25,814 bases of DNA. It comes from Paramacrobiotus metropolitanus (Eukaryota > Tardigrada > Eutardigrada > Parachela > Macrobiotidae). The stretch is from NCBI RefSeq assembly GCF_019649055.1, contig NW_026570629.1, forward strand, positions 1 to 25,814, given 5' to 3'. Below are positions 18,606 to 25,814 of this stretch, piece by piece (position 1 is the first letter of the stretch; the number at the start of each line of letters is the position of its first letter). The notes beneath the pieces are model-generated. The model was given only the letters and a program-made list of their open reading frames with translations. It was not told the DNA's origin and did no database searches. The position numbers were made by a program, and so were the translations under genes.

Positions 18606-18659
18606 TCGATCGACTTCCGACTCCAAACCTTCAACTTACACGCGTTTCGCCGCCTCACT
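18606..18659 (-). repeat. Right terminal inverted repeat of the Harbinger element
   Basis: This is the partner of 13720-13773. Immediately outside is ACT, the same triplet as at the left end. Confidence 0.92.
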
Positions 18660-19497
18660 ACTACTTGCTGACAACGCATGACCACGCATGGTCTTATATA
18701 ACCACATTGTGTGCAGGTACAGCGTACGCTGCATCTATCACAAGCTGTCCCCATTTTCTTTTTACATATGGTCAAAATATCCTTTTGCAAGGACATTTTT
18801 ATCTGCGCCAACTGCGTCAGCTCCAGTGCGAAAGCAGCGCTTCGAGGTGATGCGGGCTAACTGTTTATGAATGTCGATTGTTGACATTTTGCAGGCTGAC
18901 CGAGATAAAATGAGCGAGCTGCTAAGCGAACCAATAACAAGCGATCGAACTGTTAAATCAGGCAACAGAATAACAGCAAAGGTCATGTCTACTTAAGTTC
19001 TAAAGTTCGTCGTCGATCGGATTCGAGAAAACTATGTTGTTCCTCCGAATCATACAACCAATCTAGAGGTCAACTGTTGTTTTACATTTAAGCATGTGTA
19101 AAACCGGCCTTCGTGTAAAAACTTACGCTATAGTATGCTAAAACAATTTGAGTGTAAGCAATGACAGCAACGACACAATGAGTGGAGTGGAAAACAATGG
19201 TGATGCATGGCTGCGAACAACGCTTATACAGGCATCCGGCCAAGGCGGATCCACAGCCGCTTGACTGCAGGGCCACGGAGATGCCCTTTGGAGAGTGACC
19301 GACAGTCACCGATTCACCAAAAGATTGGCGTATTAGTCTTGCTAATTTTGCAAAAAAATGTTAGAGCAGGAAACCGCAGCAAGCAATTCTAAACTTTGCA
19401 GATTTATTTTGCTATTAGATTTATTTTATTCTAATTTTAGCGTGCGGCGCAACAAGGCTAGGTTTGTTCGAATAAGCAAGACTACCAGTCACGTCAC
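18660..19497. other. Intergenic stretch, nothing recognised
   Basis: Short open frames occur on both strands but none has motifs or convincing composition. The right part holds the 3' flank of the galactosyltransferase gene. Confidence 0.5.
19403..19430 (-). promoter_or_regulatory. Poly(A) signals of the galactosyltransferase-like gene
   Basis: On the minus strand three AATAAA hexamers (19425-19430, 19420-19425 and 19403-19408) lie 70-95 bases after the stop codon of the gene ending at 19498. Confidence 0.5.
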
Positions 19498-20550
19498 TTA
19501 GACACAAAGTTCATTATACGTATGGCACTGATCGTTCCAGAGTTCGTAAAACTGGGAAACAGATACATAGTGAATGCAAATTCTGTCTCTTTTCTCGCAT
19601 TCAGTCTCCTTCGTTCCAGGCGACCAAGCCATTTCCGGTAAAGAAACTCTGGATAGATTGGCTGCTTTTGCAAGTAAGCCTGCTATGTAAACATCATCCA
19701 AGAACACAGTAGGAATTTTTTTGCTGAAATAAAGAATCCTTTTTATTGTCTTTGTGGGCACTGTAAAAAACATTCCTGAGGAGTATTCGGGAAAAAAATC
19801 AGGACCATACTCCTCCCTTGGAATGCCATATTTAGTGTCCGGTCTGCGAACTACGGTTGAGCCAGCGCCGATAGGACTACCATACACTGCTTCGGTAAAT
19901 TCCGATTTTTTTAAAACCTCATAAAATTTTGGCAGATTTAACCAGTTATCATCATCAATTCTAGAAGTAAAAACCGCTTGGGGACAGAATGTTGCAACCC
20001 ATTGGTATCCAAAAAGCGTTTTTGTCGATGACGAGCGGTACTGATCATCATACTTATTGGCTTGTATTATATCTCCGTACATTGCAGCTTCCACCACTAA
20101 CTTCGATGAGATTTCCTTGTCGAGAATTCGCCCCAGCAAGAAGTACCTGCGCACACCGCAGATGGGGTTTGCTAAAGAGCCCCAAGTTTTTCTGATTACT
20201 TGGCGTCGATCAAATCCCCCAGGTTTGCTAATTACCAAAATCACCAGGAAAGGCACAGTACCAACAATGCCACAAGGCTGAGGAGTCAATGAGTAGTCCA
20301 TAACAGTCTTGTGATAGTCTAGCGCATATTTATCAGATCCATTAAATTTGGATTCCAGCTGATCTTTGATGTGAAAAATTAAGCTGTCCTTCGATAATGA
20401 TTGGATCGCAAAGCCTGATTTTTCGATCCTGAAATACAGCATTATAACCGTGCACGTAATGCCGATGACAACACCAAAAGTTGCAAACCGCGTGAAAAAT
20501 CGACGCGTTTTAAAACCAAGCACCGTTAAAATCATAGCAGCCGGCAACAA
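19498..20550 (-). CDS. Beta-1,3-galactosyltransferase-like protein (glycosyltransferase family 31)
   Basis: Family members transfer galactose or N-acetylglucosamine from UDP-sugars in beta-1,3 linkage to glycans in the Golgi. This 350-residue single-exon frame has the type II layout: a short cytoplasmic tail with Arg/Lys (LGFKTRRFFTRF), one membrane anchor at about residues 22-40 (ATFGVVIGITCTVIMLYF), a stem, then the catalytic domain. Family motifs are present: IRKTWG (119-124), KT at 177-178 before a conserved Trp and Cys, the metal-binding DDD (199-201, in SRIDDDNWLN), YSSGMFFTVP (256-265) and LDDVYIAGLLA (284-294, canonical EDVYVG). Possible N-glycosylation sites are N70 and N298. Length and motif order are complete, so it is probably functional; acceptor specificity cannot be read from the sequence. 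An upstream exon is possible but not needed. Confidence 0.9.
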   Translation of the reverse strand: MLPAAMILTVLGFKTRRFFTRFATFGVVIGITCTVIMLYFRIEKSGFAIQSLSKDSLIFHIKDQLESKFNGSDKYALDYHKTVMDYSLTPQPCGIVGTVPFLVILVISKPGGFDRRQVIRKTWGSLANPICGVRRYFLLGRILDKEISSKLVVEAAMYGDIIQANKYDDQYRSSSTKTLFGYQWVATFCPQAVFTSRIDDDNWLNLPKFYEVLKKSEFTEAVYGSPIGAGSTVVRRPDTKYGIPREEYGPDFFPEYSSGMFFTVPTKTIKRILYFSKKIPTVFLDDVYIAGLLAKAANLSRVSLPEMAWSPGTKETECEKRDRICIHYVSVSQFYELWNDQCHTYNELCV

Positions 20551-21783
20551 ATCTGTTTTTAATTCCTTATTTCAAAATAAGAATAATTTTTTCCAAAAAG
20601 GGCAACCAAAGTTGCGTCGTTTCTCGATCAGCTAACCATAACAGCATCGAATGATTTGCTTTTCATAGCGATAGCGGATCAACTGCAAACACCGACAGTC
20701 CATTTCGTGAATACAGAAGAAGCGTAAGATAACGCCTTTAGGCCATATGTTAAAATGGTGAAATATAATGACAAAACAATTGCTCCAAATAAAAGCTACA
20801 TGACACAAGCACTTATGCAGCTTGCGTAAAGAATTTGTTTCGAGTAAGCTCGACTGCTCTAGAATTTGGAAAACAAAAAAAAACATGTAAAGCCTAAGAT
20901 AAGCATGGAAACGAAAAATCTTAGATAGTTTAGTAAAATGTCCGCTCGATTTCGTAAAGGGACGACATTGTGTTACGGCGACTTGGTGCTGGTCGACGAA
21001 TTTTTCCCCGAAATGGCGGGTCAAAACCTGTTATAATTTACAGTTCCAACAGCGCTTCTACTTGGTGGCCAAACAATTCTAAAACTTGATATTTCTGATC
21101 CGCTCTCTTTGTCAATTTAAAATAACGATAACTGATTAGAAAAATTCATAATCTCTCTGTGAGTAAGCAACTCTTGCAGCTTTAACTAATGCTACCGACG
21201 CACATACTGGCTCAGGTGATATACGGTAATTATGTCACTACTGCCAGAAAATGACGACAAAGGCGAACAGAACGCCATCTCTTTGTTGTGAAGGTAAATT
21301 CGAATGAAGTGAACCTGACTAAAAAAACTTGGAAGCGGAATGATCGCTGTGCTTTGGTGTGTTTGGCAGAGGATACATGGCCTGCGGGTATCGTTGTCAC
21401 GCGGCCATGGCCAGGTTTATCGAAGTTCAGTAGTTTGACGGAGGTGTTGGTGGCATCAGCCGCCATCAGGGCGGGTGTAGTCGGTGCCGCCGCTCTCACG
21501 CTAGACTAGTTTAGTTTAGTCGTTCCTTAACCGCTTTTCCCCTCGTATTCAGGTTAGCCGCAGTGAACTGGTGGAAGTATGCTTGCCGTTGTTCTAGGGT
21601 CTGGCATCTTGCAAACAATAGTTGGCGCAACTAAGGCTCGAGTACGCTGACTTCAGAGTAATTGAAGACAATTTTATCCAATATGTCAATTTTATCCAAT
21701 ATTTTATCCAATATTCTAGCTCGCTCCTTGAGGGTTATGATGGCTTTGTAAAATTGGCCTGTGCTTTGAGTTTGCGCCTGTAG
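20551..21783. other. Intergenic stretch, nothing recognised
   Basis: Several short frames are open (for example 20632-21024 on the - strand and 21230-21509 on both strands) but none shows a motif. A short direct repeat, TTTTATCCAATAT, occurs three times near 21671-21715 just before the decayed retroelement. Confidence 0.5.
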
Positions 21784-23022
21784 GTGCGCCTCGTGATTTC
21801 TACTCAGAGCATAGATTTACGATCGTTCCTGCGACTGGCTACCTACTATCGGAAATACTCCCGAATATACGCGCATAAAACGTCACCAGTGCATGAGCTC
21901 CTCCGGAAGGACAAAAACATCAAGAAGGATTGGACTAAAGCCCACACGGCCGAGTTCAACGAAATGAGGAATTCGTTAACGGAAGCGCCCGTACTTGACC
22001 CGACGAAAGAGACCATCATCGACTTTGATGCAAGCGGAGTCGGACTACTTGGCGCGGTGCTATCACAGCGTGGACGCCCAGTCGCTCACGGCAGCGGAGT
22101 ACTCCACAGAGCCGAAGTCAATTACGGAGTTACCGAATGGGTATGCCTAGCCGTGGTATCGGCAGTGCAGAAATTTTAGCAGTATATCGACCATGGACCG
22201 TTCATCGAAAAGACAAATCACCGAGCACTGCAGAATCTGCTTTAATGAGAGTCGAACCGACTCGGCATCATCCCCCCGACTGACACGTTGGGCCGTGGCA
22301 CTACGAGGCCGGGATATCACTATCGAGCATAAACCAGGCGCCTTCTGCCATAATTTGCATGCCTTGTCAAGATGGGGATTCGAACGGAGTGATGACAAAG
22401 ACCCACTGAAAAAGTAAAACAAGTGCCCAACTTCGAGGACTGCACGATACGAACCATCATTCGAGAGAAAGTCAACGCACGGGAGAAAAGCTGAGAGACG
22501 AGGAAGAGGAAATCCCACCCCCTGCTTCTCCCACGTCGCAACCTCATGTCGAACTGGCATGACTTAAATACCACGGAAGTAAGAGTCATCAACATCACAG
22601 CAACGGAGACACCGGAACCGACTATTAGGACCGTTAACACGGCGGAGAAGACGAACGAGCAAAACCCACTTGGCGAGACACTCGTGCAGCCCGCGGAACC
22701 GAACGCGGAATTACGGAAACCGCAGTTGCGATACCCGCATCTACGGAAAAGTATCGACGAACTGGAAAACCAGGACAAACTCGACCACAAGTCGAAGTAT
22801 CCAGTGCACTACCAAATGGCTCAAGGAGACCTGTATTGGATCAAAAGGATCAACACGAATCTCGAACGGTGCTTCCTTGCACCGCTCATCATGCGGAACG
22901 AACATTGTACGGTCACCCCATGTGACGGAGAGATCAGTACGATAGGAATAATTACCGTAATAATCTATCCTACCGACCTAACTCAACGACAGAGAATGAG
23001 CTGGTATCTCAATGTGGCATAG
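21784..23022 (+). pseudogene. Decayed Ty3/gypsy pol: connection, RNase H and integrase-like N-terminal region
   Basis: It starts at the RT-RNase H connection (LRSFLRLATYYRKYSRIYA) and aligns well with residues from about 261 onward of the pol at 319-2079. The RT core is missing. RNase H is dead: DFDASG survives, but TERECLAV has become TEWVCLAV (catalytic Glu lost) and TDHRAL has become TNHRAL (Asp lost), and stops occur at 22177 and near 22242. A frame change leads to RDITIEHKPGAFCHN and LHALSRW. After VPNFEDC comes a frame (22546-23022) with QGDLYWIKRINTN, LAPLIMRNEH and YPTDLTQRQRMSWYL, which resembles the segment leading into and through the integrase zinc-binding domain of Ty3 elements, with most zinc ligands not intact. 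Confidence 0.8.
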
Positions 23023-23792
23023 CTAAGCCAATGAATCTACGCGAAGCGAGAACCGCATCTCCGACGATATTTAATTCTAAACTCCGATCACTGCAAAACT
23101 CAGAATAAGAAAACTGATCCCCAAAGTACTGCCACTCACGGACTTATACAGACACGGCGCATCCGTGTAGAAACAACCAAAAGTAAATCCGAAAACAAAA
23201 GAGAAACGCCGAGAAAGTACAAGCGAATAATGGAAAGTACGAGTAAAGCCGTCACTTTACGTACTGTACTGCTATATCACGTCACCCCCGCAAACGGCTT
23301 TTGGGGAACCCAACACAAAAAGAACAGGAAAGAAAAGCAAAAAACAGGAATAAAAAACTAAACAGAGATTTCTCACGCTCTCGACTGGACAAAGTCGGGC
23401 AAATCCATCCTCCGTCCAAGAACGAGTGACTGATCCTACTCCAGATGACTGAGATGGTGAGAGAGGAGAAGATCCTTGACGGGATGAAAAACTGAGGGTG
23501 GGCAGGAAGAATGAGAAGGTTGGCAAAACGGCAGTTTAAGAGCAGTCGGATTGAAGAAACAGGGAAAACGTCGGAACGCAACAATAATTTTTAGTGGCCG
23601 AATTTTAATCAAGTAAAATAGCCGATGAAAATTAACGCAAAAAACATCCGCGATGGAGAATAAAAATAAAAGAAAACACCACTTTGTAAAATAGTAGGAA
23701 ACACTTGTGAAACGCACGCAGTCAGCATAATAACCGAAGGTGGTTAAAAAAGCGACTCAGTCGGCGCACGTACAATCCCCGAAAGACGGCAT
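23023..23792. other. Non-coding flank between two retroelement remnants
   Basis: A-rich on the + strand with many short interrupted frames. It may contain LTR or untranslated sequence of either neighbour; I could not find a repeated end. Confidence 0.4.
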
Positions 23793-24710
23793 TCAAAAAG
23801 GATATCTTCGAGAATAAAATCCCAGCAAATTTACAGGCACATTTCGAAGTTTGTCCACATCGCTGTACTTATCTTCATACACCATTTTCAAAACCTGATC
23901 ATCAACTTCAATTATATTTTTTGCGTCCGCTAGAGTCTGATTCACAATTTCAGGACTTTTACACTCATTTGTGTCGATGCGACGACCGGCCGAATCATAC
24001 TCGTACTGCACACAATTTGTAGTGTATCGGCTTTTACTCTGCTACTGCGTAAGAGGAATTTCAACTTTTTCATTCTGGACACTGCTGCACACTTCAATTC
24101 TGTTTTCAGTTTTACACATTTCATTTTCATTCATCACATTTTCAAGCACATTCTCAGACACTTCAGCATTTTCACATTTCAGCAAAACATCTTTAATAGC
24201 TTCCTGCATATTACACCAATAATACCTGGTGGTCAAATACTTTTAAACTGACACGCCGCGCGGTAATAATTCATTTTTCGCACTTCGTTCCTGTACAGAC
24301 ATGATTAGTTTCTGTTGCCTTTGTCTCGGCACTTCAATTCTGTCAATACCATTTTCAGAACGCTTTCGACAAAGCAAACCATTTATCACAACCATGCGAT
24401 AAATTTCTTCGTTTTCAGATTTATTTTTAGCTTTAACAGGGTTTTTGTACAAATAAAACCAGTGTCTGGTATCACTGTACCTGCGCTGTTCGGCTTTCCA
24501 AAACTCTTCATTAACCAAATTTTCAGCGAATAAGGCTTTACCAGTATAAATGGGCTTACCTCCGCAAACTTGACTGGACGCAGTCGTTTGCAACGCATCG
24601 GGCGGTAGCTCACGGGGCACCGTTCGCCCCCGCAAACTTGAGTGCTGCTGCACTTCCGTTTCCACATTTTCAGTTAATTTTGAATCGCACTGTACAGTAC
24701 GAATTTCCAA
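23793..24710 (-). pseudogene. Ty3/gypsy integrase N-terminal region, decayed
   Basis: One frame runs from 24710 to 23793 with TAA at 24243 and TAG at 24042. It shows the pre-integrase pattern NEEFWKAEQRRYSDTRHW, VVINGLLCRK and RIEVPRQRQQKLIMSVQE, then LTTRYYWCNMQEAIKDVLLKC, which corresponds to the RYYWP.M...I...V..C end of the HHCC zinc domain. The His pair is missing between them, so a short deletion is likely. The catalytic core was not found; the tail after 24160 is Glu/Asn-rich and unrecognised. Confidence 0.65.
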
Positions 24711-24745
24711 TTAACGGGCTTCCGCATTTTTTAAATTGTACCGCT

Positions 24746-24976
24746 TCAACACTTCAACAGGCGGTTTTTAGAAACATCTTTCCATTTACCTACGAATGTA
24801 CAGTAATTCGCTGGGTGCAGCTTATGGCATTTAAAACAGATATGCTGACCACAGTCAGTACGCCATTTATTTACGTCAATTTTCACATTTCCAATTATAT
24901 ACGGGTTTTTACCGTAATTACTGTAATTTTCACAACCATCAAACACTTCTTCATATTCACATTCGTCATCACTCAT
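24746..24976 (-). pseudogene. Zinc-knuckle fragment of a Ty3/gypsy gag
   Basis: The acidic N-terminus (SDDECEYEEVFDGCE) is followed by CFKCHKLHPANYC, a CCHC knuckle one residue shorter than the canonical CX2CX4HX4C. Such knuckles bind RNA in nucleocapsids. It lies between the gag core and the integrase piece; protease, RT and RNase H are missing, so an internal deletion is inferred. Confidence 0.55.
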
Positions 24977-25097
24977 ACTTTCAGTTTCATGCGAGTACTT
25001 TTGTACGTATTTTCATAGTCATTATTTTCATCTGAACTAGCGTTTTCGTACATTTCTCTTTGACATTTCAAAGTGTACAGCGTTTTTAACTGAGCCA

Positions 25098-25729
25098 TTA
25101 CGTTTTCAACAGTTTTAGGTTTGACAAAGTCAACTTTTCATACCACTTTATTTGCGTTTTCTTCAGTCCATGAGTGAGTACAGATACTCTTTCTTCTTCT
25201 TTAGTGCTCAAAATATTAAACCAGTTTAAGAAACCATCAACATACGAGTTCACCGTGTTTTCTTCTGTGAAGACACGTGCATACATTGCTTGTCGTATTT
25301 CGGCCGGGTAACTCTCCGAAGAGAAGTGACTAATTAATACCGCTTTCCCGTAAATCCAGTCTTGATCTGGATTTGATATTTTATTTTCCACATACCACAA
25401 ATATGCATCACCTTTCAGTGCATATGACAATTCCTTTTCAATCAGCTGTTTTTCAGTCCAACCATTTAAATCTCTACATCTTTCACAATCCAGAATAAAC
25501 CATTCCACTTTATCGCTTTCTTGTGTACCTTCGTACATTTGCGGGTATTGTGTTTTTCTCGGTTATCAGATTTTAGCTGCATTTCTTCCATTTTCGACAT
25601 TAGCGCTAGTTGGCGCTTCATTAATTCATCGGCACGTGTTTTTTCTTCGCGATATTCACTTTTAACTCGTCCACTTTTATTACGCAATTTTACCAATTCA
25701 GCATTTGAGGCACTGTTTTCAGTGGCCAT
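25098..25729 (-). pseudogene. Ty3/gypsy gag: coiled coil and capsid-like domain, frameshifted
   Basis: Gag forms the particle shell. From ATG at 25729 the first frame encodes a charged coiled coil (VKSEYREEKTRADELMKRQ, MSKMEEMQLK). Near 25540 the frame shifts, and the second frame (to 25098) carries the retrotransposon gag core: WFILDCERCRDLNGWTEKQ, LKGDAYLWY, then SHF, ARVFTEENTVNSYVDGFLNW and EEERVSVLTHGLKK. Spacing and order fit the gag family well. It continues into the zinc-knuckle fragment after a stop. The 5' LTR would lie beyond 25814. Confidence 0.82.
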
Positions 25730-25814
25730 ATCTGTATTGCGGCCGCTTGACGCATGTCATATGCGATTTGCGTTACGATACTTTCTTTGAAGTGCAAGCG
25801 CTGTATACAGCTGT

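Larger units (their letters stand above)
13720..18659 (+). mobile_element. PIF/Harbinger DNA transposon
   Basis: Terminal inverted repeats of 54 bp bound 4940 bp: 13720-13773, beginning AGTGAGGCGGCGAAACGCGT, and its reverse complement at 18606-18659, with one mismatch. The flanking triplets are ACT on both sides (13717-13719 and 18660-18662), a 3-bp target duplication as expected for the superfamily in length, although TWA is the usual sequence. Inside are the two genes typical of the superfamily, a DDE transposase on the + strand and a Myb/SANT-like protein on the - strand, converging on the centre, plus an unrelated-looking gene remnant. The transposase is broken, so the copy is probably immobile on its own, but the near-identical ends suggest it is not old. 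Confidence 0.88.

Noticed and set aside
18566-18811. Cys-rich minus-strand frame as a small gene
   Set aside because: It reads straight across the Harbinger terminal repeat and its flank, so it is a chance frame.
23282-23717. Hydrophobic minus-strand frames as membrane proteins
   Set aside because: They come from A-rich sequence on the other strand, overlap in several frames and show no family pattern.

Overview
This is eukaryotic and almost certainly invertebrate-animal DNA. Nearly all of it is transposable elements; the one convincing host-type gene is a family-31 glycosyltransferase. The animal assignment rests on that gene, on a PIF/Harbinger DNA transposon with its Myb-like partner gene and a spliceosomal GT-AG intron, and on several Ty3/gypsy retroelement fragments. 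I cannot name the species.

Layout. (1) 1-11280, + strand, visibly GC-richer than the rest: the 3' part of a large LTR-retroelement-like unit whose 5' end lies outside the window. A Ty3/gypsy reverse transcriptase-RNase H (319-2079) is followed not by an integrase but by two long unrecognised reading frames (2265-3362 and 3412-about 5522). After these come about 5 kb of non-coding sequence packed with repeated stem-loops, then a polypurine tract, a candidate LTR and a poly(A) signal (11230). (2) 11281-13700: an A-rich CCTAA-like stretch, a 16-bp tandem repeat, a non-LTR reverse-transcriptase scrap and a perfect 21-bp palindrome. (3) 13720-18659: a PIF/Harbinger transposon bounded by 54-bp terminal inverted repeats. 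It holds a DDE transposase (frameshifted and split by a nested MITE-like element), an unrelated-looking gene remnant, and a convergent Myb/SANT-like gene with one intron. (4) 19498-20550, - strand: an intact beta-1,3-galactosyltransferase-like gene. (5) 21784-23022, + strand: a decayed Ty3/gypsy copy related to the first. (6) 23793-25729, - strand: a deleted Ty3/gypsy element with gag and integrase-like parts but no RT.

The outstanding observation is in region 1. At least 23 short hairpins, all in the same orientation, share the loop CAATA (21 exact, one CAACA, one CAATTA), while the 4-7 bp stems differ from copy to copy and still pair, with G-U type pairs that make sense only in + strand RNA. 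They separate larger modules, at least three further families, that again pair fixed flanking words with varying internal stems. This is what selection on RNA structure looks like. A strong splice donor at 5278 and a strong acceptor ending at 10632 bracket 21 of the 23 hairpins, so they may mark unspliced element RNA, for example for packaging or for recognition by the unknown element proteins. That last step is inference.
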